This document shows, piece by piece, positions 29,853 to 41,909 of a DNA stretch of 64,000 bases. The position numbers and the translations under genes were made by a program. Origin of the DNA: Klebsiella planticola ATCC 33531 (lineage in GTDB: Bacteria; Pseudomonadota; Gammaproteobacteria; Enterobacterales; Enterobacteriaceae); NCBI RefSeq assembly GCF_000735435.1, contig NZ_JMPP01000052.1, forward strand, positions 1-64,000. Reading direction: 5' to 3'. The notes beneath the pieces were generated by a model. It was not told where the DNA came from. It searched no databases and worked only from the letters and a program-made list of their open reading frames with translations. How positions within the stretch are numbered: the first letter of the stretch is position 1; each line of letters opens with the position of its first letter.

Positions 29853-30395
29853 TCAGCCTAGCGTCTTAAAGGCTTTTATCCGCTGCAGATGGGGGGAGAT
29901 GTTTTTGAATTTGTGGGTCTGCTCATTATCCCAGATGATTTCATAGTAGTGATGCAGCAGGTCAGCGGAACGCTGGCTGTCCAGCGCTTCGTCCTGGCGG
30001 GAGAGTATCACCAGACAACGATCGCGGTTTTTCTCGCGGAAGTTGTTGACGCACTTGGTCCCGATATCAGCATACTCTTCAGGCCTGTCGATCTTACCTT
30101 CCATGTTTTCTGCGGGAAACAGATTGGGGTTAAAAATGGCCTGACGCACATCGCAAAGGAAACCGATCCGTTCCGCCCAATAGCCGCCCAGACCGACGCC
30201 GCAAATCAGCGGCCGATCGTCAGTATTAAGCTGCAGCATTTTATCGACTTCTTTTAACAAGTGCTGCATATCATGTTTTGGGTGCCGCGTGCTGTAGCTT
30301 ATCAGACGCACATCGGGATCGATAAACTGCAGCTGCAGCACTTTCTCATGGTTTCCGGGACTGTTTGAGTCAAAACCGTGTAAATAGATAATCAT
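29853..30395 (-). CDS. ycfP: YcfP, esterase-like alpha/beta hydrolase of the UPF0227 family
   Basis: The 180-residue protein equals E. coli YcfP in length and is highly similar from its [19 protein letters not shown] start. It has an alpha/beta-hydrolase look ([25 protein letters not shown]), but the nucleophile position reads GVGLGG with Leu in place of Ser, so catalytic activity is doubtful. GAGG precedes the ATG. It lies 26 bases after nagZ in the lpoB-thiK-nagZ-ycfP string. Confidence 0.92.
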   Translation of the reverse strand: MIIYLHGFDSNSPGNHEKVLQLQFIDPDVRLISYSTRHPKHDMQHLLKEVDKMLQLNTDDRPLICGVGLGGYWAERIGFLCDVRQAIFNPNLFPAENMEGKIDRPEEYADIGTKCVNNFREKNRDRCLVILSRQDEALDSQRSADLLHHYYEIIWDNEQTHKFKNISPHLQRIKAFKTLG

Positions 30396-30421
30396 CGCAT
30401 CCTCACCAGACTTCAGGTCAA

Positions 30422-31444
30422 TTACGCAGACTTCGCCTCTTGCCAACGCGCGTGGAGCTGCTCCAGCTGCGCATTAACCGTCTTCCAACGGGCAGAATCC
30501 CTTAACTCCTGACGGGTAAATGAACCTTTATGATACAATTTCGTAACACGCTCTGCTTTGATCGGCGACAGGTTATCCAGCACGCTGACCGCACCCTTAC
30601 GATTATTGCAGACCAGGATCATATCGCAACCTGCATCCAGCGATGCCTGCCCACGTTCGGCATAACTGCCCATGATCGCCGCCCCTTCCATCGACAGATC
30701 GTCAGAGAAAATGACCCCGTCGAAACCCAGCTCACCGCGCAGCACCGTCTTCAGCCAGTGCGCTGAACCACTGGCCGGGCGCGGATCCACATCGCTGTAG
30801 ATAACGTGGGCAGGCATAATGGCATCGAGACGATTTTCCGCCACCAGGGTGCGGAAAACCGCCATATCCCGGGCCCGAATCTCAGCTTCAGCGCGCGGAT
30901 CTCGCGGCGTCTCTTTATGCGAATCCGCGGTCACAGCACCGTGTCCCGGGAAGTGTTTCCCGGTGGTTTTCATCCCCGCCTCGTGCATACCGTCGATAAA
31001 GCGGCGGGCGATGGCCAGCGCTTTATCCGGATCGTCATGATAAGCGCGTTCACCGATCGCGGCACTGATGTGGCCGACATCAAGAACCGGCGCAAAGCTG
31101 ATATCGATATCCATCGCGATCATCTCGCTGGCCATCAGCCAACCGGCCTGAGCCGCCAGCGCGCCGCCCTCTTCCATCCCCAGCAGCGCCGCAAAAGATT
31201 GCGCGGCCGGCAGTCGGGTAAACCCCTCGCGAAAGCGCTGTACGCGCCCGCCTTCCTGATCGACGGCCACCACCAGATGATTGCGCGAAGCCTCGCGGAT
31301 CTGGCGCACCAGTTCCCGCAGTTGGGCCGGATCGTGATAGTTGCGGGTGAATAAAATCAGCCCGCCCACCAGCGGATGGGCGAGAATCTCACGCTCTTCC
31401 GCATCCAGTTCAAACCCTTCGACATCCAACATTACCGGACCCAC
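30422..31444 (-). CDS. nagZ: Beta-N-acetylhexosaminidase NagZ
   Basis: NagZ is a cytosolic GH3 enzyme that removes GlcNAc from anhydromuropeptides during wall recycling; its products feed NagK and influence AmpR-driven beta-lactamase induction where ampC is present. It has 340 residues. The catalytic loop [18 protein letters not shown] holds the Asp-His acid/base pair, and the nucleophile Asp is in [16 protein letters not shown] start at 31444 fits the family N terminus ([12 protein letters not shown]) and follows AGAGG. The ATGs further upstream are not conserved. Confidence 0.94.
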   Translation of the reverse strand: MGPVMLDVEGFELDAEEREILAHPLVGGLILFTRNYHDPAQLRELVRQIREASRNHLVVAVDQEGGRVQRFREGFTRLPAAQSFAALLGMEEGGALAAQAGWLMASEMIAMDIDISFAPVLDVGHISAAIGERAYHDDPDKALAIARRFIDGMHEAGMKTTGKHFPGHGAVTADSHKETPRDPRAEAEIRARDMAVFRTLVAENRLDAIMPAHVIYSDVDPRPASGSAHWLKTVLRGELGFDGVIFSDDLSMEGAAIMGSYAERGQASLDAGCDMILVCNNRKGAVSVLDNLSPIKAERVTKLYHKGSFTRQELRDSARWKTVNAQLEQLHARWQEAKSA

Positions 31445-31464
31445 ACTGACCTCTCTTATCCTTT

Positions 31465-32283
31465 TCATTCTTTGTCTAACTGACACCATGTTTCATCTGC
31501 CAGCGTGATAAATTGCCGGTCGCCGGTCTGCTGCCAGCGGCGTTCATACCAGCCCGCCATCAGCAATATGACCCAAGGACGCCAGCGTTGTACCTGCCGC
31601 CACAGCAGCCGCTCATCAATACGCGCCAGCCGGGCATATGCGGTGACCAGCTGGCGATGCGCCGCCGGCGCAATCCACACCGCGGCCAGCTCCAGCGCAA
31701 TGTCGCCATCGCCCGCATATTCCCAGTCGATCAACCGCAGCCCCGCTTTCGTATGGACAATATTGCCGGCATGCACATCCATATGTAACGGCGCCAGCCG
31801 CAGAGGACGAGGCTCGCCGCGCTGCAACAAACGTTTATGCCAACGCAGCCACAGCGGCGTACGCCGCGCAGGATCACAGGCCAGCCAGTAGCGTTCAAGC
31901 AGCGGCGCCAGCGCCACATACCAGCCCAGACGCGACTGCCGGTGCAGATGATACAATAACCCTGCCAGCTGCGGGCACTCCGGAAGCGTGCTTTTCATCT
32001 CGCCATCGCAATATTCCGCCACCAGCCAGCCCGGCGAATAAAAAAGCGGCGCGGGGACGACGGTCTTCGGCAGGCGAGACAGGGTGCGGTACTGACGGAG
32101 GAAATCACGGGCGGGAGCGTCGGGGTCGTGCGGCTGGCGCAGGACCAGCCGCCGGACGCCGTCGCTGATAATACAGCTGCCGCCGCTCAGGCCATTCTGG
32201 CCCAGGCCGGCGACAGGTGAATAGCGGGGGAAAAAGCGCGACAACACCTCATCGCGCGTCAGTTTACTGTTGCTGAACGGCAC
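31465..32283 (-). CDS. thiK: Thiamine kinase ThiK
   Basis: ThiK phosphorylates salvaged thiamine to thiamine monophosphate. The 272-residue protein has an aminoglycoside-phosphotransferase fold with the catalytic loop [10 protein letters not shown] and metal site [11 protein letters not shown]. The N-terminal P-loop-like stretch is [13 protein letters not shown]. It overlaps lpoB by 20 bases and is followed by nagZ after 20 bases, the E. coli order. Confidence 0.93.
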   Translation of the reverse strand: MPFSNSKLTRDEVLSRFFPRYSPVAGLGQNGLSGGSCIISDGVRRLVLRQPHDPDAPARDFLRQYRTLSRLPKTVVPAPLFYSPGWLVAEYCDGEMKSTLPECPQLAGLLYHLHRQSRLGWYVALAPLLERYWLACDPARRTPLWLRWHKRLLQRGEPRPLRLAPLHMDVHAGNIVHTKAGLRLIDWEYAGDGDIALELAAVWIAPAAHRQLVTAYARLARIDERLLWRQVQRWRPWVILLMAGWYERRWQQTGDRQFITLADETWCQLDKE

Positions 32284-32908
32284 CTTTACCTGACCAAATA
32301 ATCTCGCCAGTCTGCACCAGCATCAGCTGCATTTTCAGCTCAGGTGAATTGACGTTGCCGGTCGCATTCGAGTACAGCACGTACTGAGCTCCCACGGTAC
32401 GGGCAATCCCCATCGCTTTGCTGCGGCTGCCGAGACTATCCTGAGGGGATAAACCCAGCTGCTGTTTTGCCACTCCCAGCTGCTGGGCAGACACCAGCGT
32501 AAATTTGCCATTGCCACTCAGGGCATTGCGCAACGCCGTCGTCGCCTCTCCGGCGTTCAGCGTGCCGTTGGTGCGGTTATTCACACTGTCGACCAGCAGA
32601 ATACTGCCCGCATTGACGCCGCCCGCCTGCAGCATTTGCCCCACCATCGGCTGTACCGCCGCATTCCAGTCATAATGACGCACGCGCGGCGCTGGCTGTG
32701 CCGGCTGCTGCTCGTGTTCAATCGGCCCTGGCTGCTCCGGAATAGTCGGAACCGTAGGTACGGTTGGCACCGTCGGCTGCGGCTGCGCGGGCTGGGTTGG
32801 CTTCGGCTGCGCCTCCTCAACGGGAGCGGGCTCCTGACGTTGCCCCACGCACCCGGCAAGGAATATCGCCAGTGCCGTGATTAACGCGTAGCGACACATT
32901 TTAATCAT
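32264..32908 (-). CDS. lpoB: LpoB, outer-membrane lipoprotein activator of PBP1b
   Basis: LpoB reaches from the outer membrane through the wall to stimulate the PBP1b synthase. The 214-residue precursor has a lipobox (FLAGC, Cys20) followed by a long disordered Pro/Gln-rich linker ([15 protein letters not shown] region) and a globular domain ([10 protein letters not shown]... to SGKGAVQQQ). Two start ATGs three codons apart are possible; the first gives the usual length. It is downstream of ycfL. Confidence 0.94.
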   Translation of the reverse strand: MIKMCRYALITALAIFLAGCVGQRQEPAPVEEAQPKPTQPAQPQPTVPTVPTVPTIPEQPGPIEHEQQPAQPAPRVRHYDWNAAVQPMVGQMLQAGGVNAGSILLVDSVNNRTNGTLNAGEATTALRNALSGNGKFTLVSAQQLGVAKQQLGLSPQDSLGSRSKAMGIARTVGAQYVLYSNATGNVNSPELKMQLMLVQTGEIIWSGKGAVQQQ

Positions 32909-32920
32909 TACAATTACCCC

Positions 32921-33295
32921 TTACAGATAAAGATACAGGCGGGCCTTATGTGCCCCCAAAATATTTGCGCTACCGTACAAGGTGACAGAAGAGTGCGCAG
33001 GCACCGTAATACTCCGGGCCGGCTCCAGCGGATGCATTTCCAGTCCTCTGGCGTCATACCAGAAGAAGCGGTAATGCACGGTGATCGGTTCCTGTCGTTC
33101 ATTAAACAGTCTGGAGGTGGCGGTTGCCTGAATCTCTGAGGCCGTGACCTCTGGCGCATCGGCGCTGATGCCCGCCGCCAGCACGTTGGATTCCATCACC
33201 AGAGTCTGCTGTTCACCAACGGGGATTTCCGCATGGGAACCGCACCCGACCAGGAGCATAGCCGCCAGAAGCGGGCCGAAATGAGCTGCGCGCAT
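32921..33295 (-). CDS. ycfL: YcfL, DUF1425 lipoprotein
   Basis: A predicted lipoprotein of 124 residues with lipobox LLVGC (Cys18). The conserved DUF1425 core reads VHYRFFWYDARGLEMHPLE and YGSANILGAHKARLYLYL. Function is not established. It lies three bases after hinT and 12 before lpoB, so it is cotranscribed. Confidence 0.92.
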   Translation of the reverse strand: MRAAHFGPLLAAMLLVGCGSHAEIPVGEQQTLVMESNVLAAGISADAPEVTASEIQATATSRLFNERQEPITVHYRFFWYDARGLEMHPLEPARSITVPAHSSVTLYGSANILGAHKARLYLYL

Positions 33296-33298
33296 CGA

Positions 33299-33655
33299 TT
33301 AACCTTTGTGAGCCAGCATCGGGCCTAGCGGGCGACCGCCCAGCAGGTGCATATGGATATGGTAGACTTCCTGGCCGCCGTGGCGGTTGCAATTGACAAT
33401 CAGACGATAGCCATCGTCAGCAAGACCTTCATCACGCGCAATTTTTGCCGCAACGGTCATCATGCGCCCCAGCGTCAGTTCATGTTCAGCGGTCACATCG
33501 TTGACGGTAGGAATCAGGATATTGGGGACAATCAGAATGTGGGTCGGCGCCTGCGGGGAAATATCGCGAAAAGCGGTCACCAGTTCATCCTGATAAACCA
33601 TATCCGACGGGATCTCCCGGCGAATGATTTTGCTAAAAATCGTTTCTTCTGCCAT
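33299..33655 (-). CDS. hinT: HinT purine nucleoside phosphoramidase
   Basis: HinT is a HIT-family enzyme that hydrolyses AMP-lysine type phosphoramidates. The 118 residues contain the histidine triad in [11 protein letters not shown] and the N-terminal nucleotide-binding segment ([18 protein letters not shown]). First gene of the hinT-ycfL-lpoB-thiK-nagZ-ycfP series. Confidence 0.96.
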   Translation of the reverse strand: MAEETIFSKIIRREIPSDMVYQDELVTAFRDISPQAPTHILIVPNILIPTVNDVTAEHELTLGRMMTVAAKIARDEGLADDGYRLIVNCNRHGGQEVYHIHMHLLGGRPLGPMLAHKG

Positions 33656-33950
33656 GACTGATTCCTTATTAATTTTTATACCGTGCTCTGGCCTGCCTCT
33701 GCAGATAAACGCGGATGCACAGGATTCGCCTAAGAGTATGAGCGAGTTACTCCCTCTCTTTCAACCCGAATGCGCTTTTTCTTATGTCGCGACGGTGATA
33801 GCTGCTGATGGATTAATCATATTGCGGCTTCAGGCTTTGCGCCGGGCTCGCTTAAGGGCCCTTTTGGCACCACCGTGGGTATCAAAGGCTGATGCCCACA
33901 TCTCTTTTATGCCTTAATACGCCCCCCGGGTTTCAGCCGGCAGATTGAGA
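33656..33950. other. hinT-ptsG gap without a recognised gene
   Basis: About 300 bases carry no supported gene. In E. coli fhuE sits here. The stretch should hold the hinT promoter, but I see no convincing hexamer pair. Small open frames have no family resemblance. Confidence 0.5.
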
Positions 33951-33954
33951 ACAA

Positions 33955-33979
33955 TAAAAAAGGCAGCCATTCGGCTGCC
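33955..33979 (-). terminator. intrinsic terminator after ptsG
   Basis: Ggcagcc-attc-ggctgcc followed on the minus strand by T6, about 21 bases past the ptsG stop. Confidence 0.9.
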
Positions 33980-34000
33980 TTAGTCTCCCCACATCACGAC

Positions 34001-35434
34001 TTAGTTGCTGCGGATGTACTCATCCATTTCAGTTTTCAGGTTATCGGATTTGGTCCCGAAGATGGCCTGAACGCCTGAACCTGCAACAACCACACCGGCA
34101 GCGCCCAGTTTTTTCAGGCCAGCCTGATCAACTTTCGCGACGTCGGCCACGCTGACGCGCAGACGGGTGATGCATGCATCAAGGTTAGTGATGTTGTCTT
34201 TACCGCCGAACGCTGCAATCAGTGCCGGAGCCATTTCGCTGGTCGCACCGGCTTTGCTGTCTTCAGTCGTATCTTCACGACCCGGAGTTTTCAGGTCCAG
34301 TGCTTTAATCAGCACGCGGAAGATAACGTAGTAGACGATGGCATAGCAGATACCGACGATCGGGAACAGCCACAGTTTGCTGCTGTTACCAGACAGTACG
34401 ATAAAGTCGATCAGACCATGAGAGAACGACGTACCATCACGCATACCCAGCAGGATACAGATCGGGAAGGCCAGACCGGCAAGAATAGCGTGGATAACGT
34501 ACAGAATCGGCGCAACGAACATGAAGGAGAACTCGATCGGCTCGGTGATACCGGTCAGGAACGAGGTCAACGCTGCGGAGATCATGATACCGCCCACTTT
34601 CGCGCGGTTTTCCGGCTTAGCGGAGTGCCAAATCGCGATAGCAGCAGCCGGCAGACCGTACATTTTGAACAGGAAGCCGCCGGACAGTTTACCCGCAGTC
34701 GGGTCGCCTGCCATATAACGAGGGATATCGCCGTGGAAGACCTGACCTGCCGCGTTGGTGTATTCGCCAATCTGCATCTGGAAAGGAACGTTCCAGATGT
34801 GGTGCAGACCAAACGGTACCAGGCAGCGTTCGATGAAGCCGTAGATACCGAACGCCACAACCGGGTTCTGGTATGCCGCCCACTGCGAGAAGGTCTGGAT
34901 AGCAGTACCGATCGGTGGCCAGATGAAGGAGAGGATCACGCCGGTGAAAATAGCGGCGAGACCGGAGATAATCGGAACAAAACGCTTGCCCGCAAAGAAG
35001 CCCAGATATTCAGGCAGCTTGATGCGGTAGAAGCGGTTGAACATGTACGCTGCAATCGCACCAGAGATAATACCGCCGAGTACGCCGGTATCAGCCAGGT
35101 GTTTGGCCGCAATTTCTTCAGCAGGTAAATGCAGAACCAGCGGTGCAACGACCGCCATGGTTTTCACCATGATGCCGTAAGCAACAACGGAAGCCAGCGC
35201 AGATACGCCGTCGTTATTGGTGAAGCCAAGCGCCACACCGATAGCGAAGATCAATGGCATATTGGCAAAGACTGAACCGCCTGCTTCTGCCATAACGTGG
35301 GAAACAACGGCTGGCAGCCAGCTGAAGTTTGCGGAACCGACGCCCAGCAGGATACCTGCGATAGGCAGCACGGAGACCGGCAGCATCAGCGATTTACCGA
35401 CCTTCTGCAGGTTAGCAAATGCATTCTTAAACAT
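34001..35434 (-). CDS. ptsG: Glucose-specific PTS transporter EIICB (PtsG)
   Basis: PtsG imports and phosphorylates glucose, receiving phosphate from EIIA-Glc. The 477 residues match E. coli. The membrane IIC domain (about 1-385, with [12 protein letters not shown] and the sugar-binding region [10 protein letters not shown]) is followed by a linker ([11 protein letters not shown]) and the IIB domain with phospho-Cys in [12 protein letters not shown]. The ATG at 35434 follows AGGAG at the same spacing and sequence as E. coli. Regulatory sites for Mlc, CRP and the small RNA SgrS are visible upstream. Confidence 0.97.
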   Translation of the reverse strand: MFKNAFANLQKVGKSLMLPVSVLPIAGILLGVGSANFSWLPAVVSHVMAEAGGSVFANMPLIFAIGVALGFTNNDGVSALASVVAYGIMVKTMAVVAPLVLHLPAEEIAAKHLADTGVLGGIISGAIAAYMFNRFYRIKLPEYLGFFAGKRFVPIISGLAAIFTGVILSFIWPPIGTAIQTFSQWAAYQNPVVAFGIYGFIERCLVPFGLHHIWNVPFQMQIGEYTNAAGQVFHGDIPRYMAGDPTAGKLSGGFLFKMYGLPAAAIAIWHSAKPENRAKVGGIMISAALTSFLTGITEPIEFSFMFVAPILYVIHAILAGLAFPICILLGMRDGTSFSHGLIDFIVLSGNSSKLWLFPIVGICYAIVYYVIFRVLIKALDLKTPGREDTTEDSKAGATSEMAPALIAAFGGKDNITNLDACITRLRVSVADVAKVDQAGLKKLGAAGVVVAGSGVQAIFGTKSDNLKTEMDEYIRSN

Positions 35435-35454
35435 AATTGAGAGTGCTCCTGAGT
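35432..35454 (-). promoter_or_regulatory. ptsG ribosome site with SgrS pairing target
   Basis: On the minus strand the sequence ACTCAGGAGCACTCTCAATT followed by ATG is, as I recall, identical to the E. coli segment that base-pairs with SgrS under glucose-phosphate stress. Its conservation suggests SgrS control of ptsG here. SgrS itself is not in the window. Confidence 0.75.
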
Positions 35455-35531
35455 ATTTGGTGCTTTTTACGTTTTCACGCATTGGCACGGGGGGAGAACC
35501 GTGCCGTGGACAGGACATCTAAGCGCCCTTT

Positions 35532-35587
35532 ATTTATTACACAGAGTAAAATAATTGACGGAATCATTGTTTGACGGCTATCACGTT
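35532..35587 (-). promoter_or_regulatory. ptsG control region: Mlc-type operator and CRP site
   Basis: The minus strand has AATTATTTTACTCTGTG continuing to TAATAAAT (35532-35554), matching the Mlc operator region of E. coli ptsG. Further upstream, CGTGA-TAGCCG-TCAAA (35570-35585) is a degenerate CRP site in the same relative place. Assigned by recollection of the E. coli promoter. Confidence 0.6.
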
Positions 35588-35737
35588 TCAATCAGTCAGC
35601 GTTGAAAAATTTACACCAACTTACATAATCCGTTTCTGGATGTTGCAAAAAACCCTTCACCGCCGATTTTGTGGCGGTGAACTTTACTCGCTTTACCTAT
35701 TAATTACGAGCCTTAAAATAATAGAAAGATCGGCAGG

Positions 35738-36523
35738 TTACAGTCTGGCGGGGTCAATGTGGAACAGGCTGGCGAAATTTTGCGTGGTCTGTTGCGCCAG
35801 CTGCTCAAGCGAAACCCCCTTCAGTACCGCCATGTATTCCGCAACATCGCGTACCATTGCCGGCTGGTTCTCTTTGCCGCGATGCGGGACCGGCGCCAGG
35901 TACGGCGAGTCGGTTTCCACCAGCAGGCGGTCGAGCGGAACATAGCGCGCGGCATCGCGCAGCTGCTCGGCATTACGGAAAGTGACGATCCCGGAAAACG
36001 AGATATAGAACCCCATATCCAGCAATTTACCTGCCGTCTCCCTGTCCTCAGTGAAACAGTGTAGTACGCCACCGCAATCCGTCACTTTTTCTTCCTGCAA
36101 AATGGCCAGCGTGTCGGCGCGCGCATCGCGGGTATGCACGATAACCGGCTTGTTTAACTCGCGGCCAATGCGGATATGATCGCGGAAGGAAGCCTGCTGG
36201 CGGGGTTTGGTTTCCGGCGTGTAAAAATAGTCCAGCCCGGTCTCCCCCATTGCGACAACCCCCTCTTCCGCCGCCAGCTTACGCAGCTCGTCAACATCGT
36301 ACTCTTCATCCTGATTGAGCGGATGTACGCCGCAGGAGAAAACCACATTGTCGCGCGGTCCGACAAGCTCACGCATTCCACGGTATCCCGGCAGCGTCGT
36401 GGCCACCGCGAGGAAAAACTTCACGTCACGGGCCGCGGCTTTTGCCAGCACATCGTCCACGTCTTTGTGCAGCGTTTGATAATCCAGACCATCCAGATGG
36501 CAGTGGGAGTCGACTAAAAACAT
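35738..36523 (-). CDS. ycfH: YcfH, TatD-family metal-dependent hydrolase
   Basis: A 261-residue TIM-barrel hydrolase of the TatD DNase family. Metal ligands are seen in VDSHCHLDG, GETGLDY, PVIVHTRDA, LHCFTE and the final Asp in VETDSPYLAPVPHRG. The biological substrate is not firmly known. It lies 10 bases after holB at the end of the fatty-acid/tmk/holB cluster. Confidence 0.93.
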   Translation of the reverse strand: MFLVDSHCHLDGLDYQTLHKDVDDVLAKAAARDVKFFLAVATTLPGYRGMRELVGPRDNVVFSCGVHPLNQDEEYDVDELRKLAAEEGVVAMGETGLDYFYTPETKPRQQASFRDHIRIGRELNKPVIVHTRDARADTLAILQEEKVTDCGGVLHCFTEDRETAGKLLDMGFYISFSGIVTFRNAEQLRDAARYVPLDRLLVETDSPYLAPVPHRGKENQPAMVRDVAEYMAVLKGVSLEQLAQQTTQNFASLFHIDPARL

Positions 36524-36533
36524 AATGTCTCGC

Positions 36534-37538
36534 TCAGAGGTGGGATACGGGAAGTACCGTCCCAGGTTGCAGGTAATGTTCCCAGCGCAGAAGGCGCTCG
36601 GTTAGCAGCAGTTCGCGGTTGACGCCAATCACGTTCAACAGCTGGTCGCGGCAGGCGCTGACGTCGCGGGCGATCGCCTGCAAACGGGCGGCAGGCAGCG
36701 CCTGCGCCAGCTGATTGACCAGCGTCCAGGCATCAGGGTTACTCACCAGCGTGATGCCCTGTTGCCGTTTTTGTGCATCCAGCAGCAGCGATGCCAGCCA
36801 GTGCAAACGAACCGCGGCCTGTTCGTGATTCAAAATCGGCAGCAGCGCCAGCCAGTCGCCGCTGCTTAAGACGCCAGCCAGCGTCTGGGTAAGCTGCTGC
36901 CGGGAAGCCCAGTGACTCTCCTGCAGCAGATCCAACGCCGCTGCTGGCGCATTCGCGCTCAGGCGCAGCGCAGAGAGCAGCGTCTCCTGAGGCATTGCCA
37001 CCTCGCGCTCCAGCCACGCCAGCCCGTAGGACTCTGACGGCGGCGCGAGGTGATGGAGGCGACAGCGGCTACGCAGCGTGGCCAGCAACCGCGCGGGCTC
37101 CTGACAGGCGAGGAAAAACCAGGTATTTTCCGGCGGCTCTTCCAGCGTTTTTAACAGGGCATTTGCCGCCGCATCCGTTAACAAAGCAGCATCGCCTGCC
37201 CACACCACTTTGGCGCCGCCAAGACGGGAACGCTCATAAAGCTTTTCGTTAACATCACGCACAGCGTCAATACCGAGGGCGCTTTTGCCTTTTTCCGGCG
37301 CCAGGGTGTAGTAATCGGGGTGCGTACCAGCCTGCATCAACTGGCAGCTATGGCACTGCCCGCAGCTTTTATTTCCTTCCGGCTGTCGGCACATGAGATA
37401 ACGGCACAGCGCGTAGATCAGCGCCTCCCCTCCCATGCCAGGCAATGCCTGAAGCAGTAACGCATGGTGACCCCGTCCAGCCTGATAGCCGGCGACTAAT
37501 TGTTCAAATGACGGGCGTAACCACGGGTACCATTTCAT
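36534..37538 (-). CDS. holB: DNA polymerase III delta' subunit HolB
   Basis: Delta' is part of the clamp loader. The 334 residues equal the E. coli length. It keeps the zinc module ([16 protein letters not shown]) and a degenerate ATPase fold ([13 protein letters not shown]), with sensor region [15 protein letters not shown] and arginine-finger SRC-type motif [10 protein letters not shown]. The start MKWYPWLRP at 37538 overlaps the tmk stop by four bases. Confidence 0.95.
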   Translation of the reverse strand: MKWYPWLRPSFEQLVAGYQAGRGHHALLLQALPGMGGEALIYALCRYLMCRQPEGNKSCGQCHSCQLMQAGTHPDYYTLAPEKGKSALGIDAVRDVNEKLYERSRLGGAKVVWAGDAALLTDAAANALLKTLEEPPENTWFFLACQEPARLLATLRSRCRLHHLAPPSESYGLAWLEREVAMPQETLLSALRLSANAPAAALDLLQESHWASRQQLTQTLAGVLSSGDWLALLPILNHEQAAVRLHWLASLLLDAQKRQQGITLVSNPDAWTLVNQLAQALPAARLQAIARDVSACRDQLLNVIGVNRELLLTERLLRWEHYLQPGTVLPVSHL

Positions 37539-38176
37539 GCGCTTTGCTCCGCGACCCACCGGCGGATAACCGCCTTGATATCACTTGCGACGGCTTCCAG
37601 CGACTGCGTCGCATCAATGGTGTGAATAGTCGGATCCTGTGCCGCCAGCTCAAGGTAGCGCGCCCGGGTACGATTGAAGAAAGCCAGCGATTCTTGTTCA
37701 ATGCGATCGAGTTCACCGCGCGCGCGCGCGCGCTTCAACCCCACCTCCGGCGTCACATCCAGATACAGCGTCAGGTGCGGGCGAAAATTACCCAGTACCG
37801 CATCACGCAGCGTAGCCAGCATCGTCTGGTCGATACCGCGACCGCCGCCCTGATAGGCCTGGGTCGACAGGTCGTGGCGATCGCCGATGACCCATTGACC
37901 GCGAGCCAGAGCGGGTTTGATCACCGTCTCGACCAGCTGAACGCGGGCGGCGTAAAACATCAGCACTTCGGCTTTGTCATTAATCACTTCATCGCCGGTG
38001 GACTGGATATCCAGCACCAGGCTGCGCAGCTTCTCGGCCAGAATAGTGCCGCCCGGCTCGCGGGTAAACACCAGATCGCTGATACCTGATTCCTGCAGCG
38101 CCTCCACCACCAGATTGCGCGCGGTGGTCTTCCCTGCACCTTCCAGGCCTTCGATAACGATATAGTTACTGCGCAT
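37535..38176 (-). CDS. tmk: Thymidylate kinase Tmk
   Basis: Tmk converts dTMP to dTDP. The 213 residues show the P-loop ([13 protein letters not shown]), DR(H/Y) motif ([12 protein letters not shown]) and the Arg-rich LID ([13 protein letters not shown]) of type II enzymes. The LID is encoded by an uninterrupted 17-base CG alternation (37717-37733). It overlaps mltG by 11 bases and holB by four. Confidence 0.96.
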   Translation of the reverse strand: MRSNYIVIEGLEGAGKTTARNLVVEALQESGISDLVFTREPGGTILAEKLRSLVLDIQSTGDEVINDKAEVLMFYAARVQLVETVIKPALARGQWVIGDRHDLSTQAYQGGGRGIDQTMLATLRDAVLGNFRPHLTLYLDVTPEVGLKRARARGELDRIEQESLAFFNRTRARYLELAAQDPTIHTIDATQSLEAVASDIKAVIRRWVAEQSA

Positions 38177-39188
38177 TTTTTTCCTTAAGTACTTTCAGAT
38201 AATCCTGCACCGAGCGGTTGTGGCTGGCCAGATTGGTGTTAAACGTATGCCCACCCTTACCATCGGCAACAAAATAGAGATAGGGCGTTTTCGCCGGGTG
38301 CGCCGCGGCGTTCAGAGAGGCTTCTCCCGGTACGGCGATGGGTCCCGGCGGCATACCGCCGATCACGTAGGTATTGTACGCCGTCGGCGTCTCCAGATCT
38401 TTGCGCGTCAGCTTGCCAGTATAACTCTCCCCCATACCGTAGATAACGGTCGGGTCGGTTTGCAGACGCATGCCAGTCCGCAGGCGATTGATAAATACCG
38501 ACGCCACGCGGTCGCGTTCTTCGGCAACCGCCGTCTCTTTTTCAATAATGGACGCCATGGTCAGCAGCTGGTTCTGATCTTTGTACGGCAGATTATCCAT
38601 CCGCCCTTCCCAGGCTTTTTCGACCTGCGCGACCATCTTCTGATGCGCGCGCTTGAGGATCGCCACATCGCTGGTATGGGCGGTATACATCCAGGTATCC
38701 GGCCAGAACCAGCCTTCAACCCAATCCGCATGCTCGAGGTTAAGCGCCTGGGCGACGGTTTCGTAGCGGTCATCTGCCAACGTATGTTTGATATACGGCG
38801 CATCGCGCAGCTGACGCAGGTAGTCGCTCACCCGCATCCCCTCCACAAAGCGCAGCGGGAACTGGGCCTCTTTGCCGCTGCCCAGCAGTTGCAGCATTTC
38901 CCGCACCGTCATGTCCGGCGTAAAGCGGTAGGTACCGGCTTTAAAGTGGGATAATTCAGGCTCAAGACGCAGCAGCCACTGGAATACGCGCGGCCGATTG
39001 ATCACCTTATCGACATACAGCTGCTCACCCAGCGCCATGCGCCCGGTACCGGCCTCTAAGGTGAAGATCGTCTCTTCTTTAATCAGCAGCTTGCTCTGTG
39101 CAAGCTGACGAACTTTCCAGATGCCCGCGCCTGCAGCAATGCCCAGCACTACCAACAACAGCAGGATAAAACGTAACATTTTCTTCAT
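38166..39188 (-). CDS. mltG: Endolytic murein transglycosylase MltG
   Basis: MltG (YceG) cuts nascent glycan strands in the inner membrane and acts as a terminase. The 340 residues equal E. coli. One N-terminal membrane helix ([18 protein letters not shown]), a LysM-like region, and the YceG domain with catalytic Glu in [21 protein letters not shown] are visible. It lies two bases after pabC and overlaps tmk. Confidence 0.95.
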   Translation of the reverse strand: MKKMLRFILLLLVVLGIAAGAGIWKVRQLAQSKLLIKEETIFTLEAGTGRMALGEQLYVDKVINRPRVFQWLLRLEPELSHFKAGTYRFTPDMTVREMLQLLGSGKEAQFPLRFVEGMRVSDYLRQLRDAPYIKHTLADDRYETVAQALNLEHADWVEGWFWPDTWMYTAHTSDVAILKRAHQKMVAQVEKAWEGRMDNLPYKDQNQLLTMASIIEKETAVAEERDRVASVFINRLRTGMRLQTDPTVIYGMGESYTGKLTRKDLETPTAYNTYVIGGMPPGPIAVPGEASLNAAAHPAKTPYLYFVADGKGGHTFNTNLASHNRSVQDYLKVLKEKNAQ

Positions 39189-39190
39189 GA

Positions 39191-40000
39191 CTAACCAGAC
39201 AGCTCACACAGTGGGGCTAAAAAATGATAAAGCTCTCGCGAGGACCAGCATGTCTCGTCCCAGCGGCGAACCGGTACCAGCGGCATCAGCGCATTGCATA
39301 TCAGCACTTCATCGGCATCACGCAACGCCTCCGCACCCGCAGTGACTTCGACAACGCGAAACGGCGATTGTGCCAGTTGCGCGATGCAATGCTGGCGCAT
39401 AATGCCATTGACCCCGGCATGATCGAGACGTGGCGTAAACACATCCATCCCCTTGCGCCAGAACAGATTCGCGGCACAGCATTCCGTAAGCCACCCGTCG
39501 CTGTCAAGAACCAGCGCCTCATCGGCGTCCGTCTGCTCAAGATGAGACCGGATCAACACCTGTTCCAGGCGGTTTAGGTGCTTCAGCCCGGCCAGCGCCG
39601 GATTACGTCCCAGCCGAACCGGGCTTAGCGTCAGCGCAACGCCGGTTTCTTGCCAGCGCGCATAATGCGCCGGATAAGCCGAAACGCTGAGGATACGTGT
39701 GGGAGCCTGACAGCTCGCGCCGCTGTAGCCGCGTCCGCCTGCACCGCGCGTCAGAATGACTTTAAGCACGCCGTCATCATGCGCCAGCGCCAGGTGCCGC
39801 ATTTCCTCTTCCAGCGTTTGCCAGCGGGTGTAGGGAATCATCAGTTTTTCGCAGGCCTGCTGCAAACGGCGAAGGTGGGCTGGCAACATCTGTACTTTAC
39901 GTCCCGCAATGCGTGCGGTGGTAAAGCACCCATCCCCAAACTGAATGGCCCGGTCATTAGCGGCCAGGGTGTCCCGTTCAATGCCATTAATCAAGAACAT
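39191..40000 (-). CDS. pabC: Aminodeoxychorismate lyase PabC
   Basis: PabC releases pyruvate from 4-amino-4-deoxychorismate to give p-aminobenzoate for folate. It is a 269-residue PLP fold-type IV enzyme with the Schiff-base Lys in [13 protein letters not shown], and phosphate-binding residues near VNGIMRQ. Length equals E. coli. A terminator separates it from fabF, so part of its transcription may be readthrough. Confidence 0.94.
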   Translation of the reverse strand: MFLINGIERDTLAANDRAIQFGDGCFTTARIAGRKVQMLPAHLRRLQQACEKLMIPYTRWQTLEEEMRHLALAHDDGVLKVILTRGAGGRGYSGASCQAPTRILSVSAYPAHYARWQETGVALTLSPVRLGRNPALAGLKHLNRLEQVLIRSHLEQTDADEALVLDSDGWLTECCAANLFWRKGMDVFTPRLDHAGVNGIMRQHCIAQLAQSPFRVVEVTAGAEALRDADEVLICNALMPLVPVRRWDETCWSSRELYHFLAPLCELSG

Positions 40001-40070
40001 AGCGGCTCCTTATCGGTGGCCTGTCAGTGTCTCAGGATGAATTACGCAGGACAAGCAGAGAAAGCTGAAG

Positions 40071-40101
40071 AAAAAAGAAGGCCCGCATTTGATGCAGGCC
40101 T
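40071..40101 (-). terminator. hairpin between fabF and pabC
   Basis: Aggcc-cgcat pairs with atgc-a-ggcct (one bulge) and the minus strand continues tcttttttc. It probably reduces readthrough from fabF into pabC. Confidence 0.8.
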
Positions 40102-40132
40102 GAGTCAGGATTTAGCGGCAAGCGCGACGGGC

Positions 40133-41450
<1,318 letters not shown>

Positions 41451-41462
41451 GGAGATGTTCAC

Positions 41463-41699
41463 TTACGCCTGGTGACCGTTGATGTAATCAATGGCAGCCT
41501 GAACAGTGGTGATTTTCTCAGCTTCTTCGTCCGGAATCTCAGTATCAAACTCTTCTTCCAGAGCCATTACCAGCTCAACGGTGTCAAGAGAATCAGCGCC
41601 CAGGTCTTCAACGAAGGAAGCATTGTTGGTAACTTCTTCCTGCTTAACGCCCAGCTGTTCGCCGATAATTTTCTTAACGCGTTCTTCGATAGTGCTCAT
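41463..41699 (-). CDS. acpP: Acyl carrier protein AcpP
   Basis: The 78-residue acidic carrier of fatty-acid synthesis. The phosphopantetheine serine is in [18 protein letters not shown]. The protein appears identical or nearly identical to E. coli. A 210-base gap after fabG should carry its own promoter, as known in E. coli. Confidence 0.98.
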
Positions 41700-41909
41700 A
41701 CTCTTAAATTTCCTATCAAAACTCGCTTTCGCGATGGTTTTCGTAGTGTATAAAATGTTGAAAAATTTGCAACTAAATCCCGGCAGGTCTTACCACGATT
41801 TTACGCTATTTTGCGGGTGTTTGCCCTCAGAACGCAAATCATTTTGCACAAAACCGCATTCGGGATCGCACAGACTGCGCGGTTCCTGAGCGTTTTGTGC
41901 AAATCTCGG

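Noticed and set aside
33624-33917. 97-codon plus frame between hinT and ptsG
   Set aside because: It begins inside hinT on the other strand, has no recognised motif and no convincing start signal.
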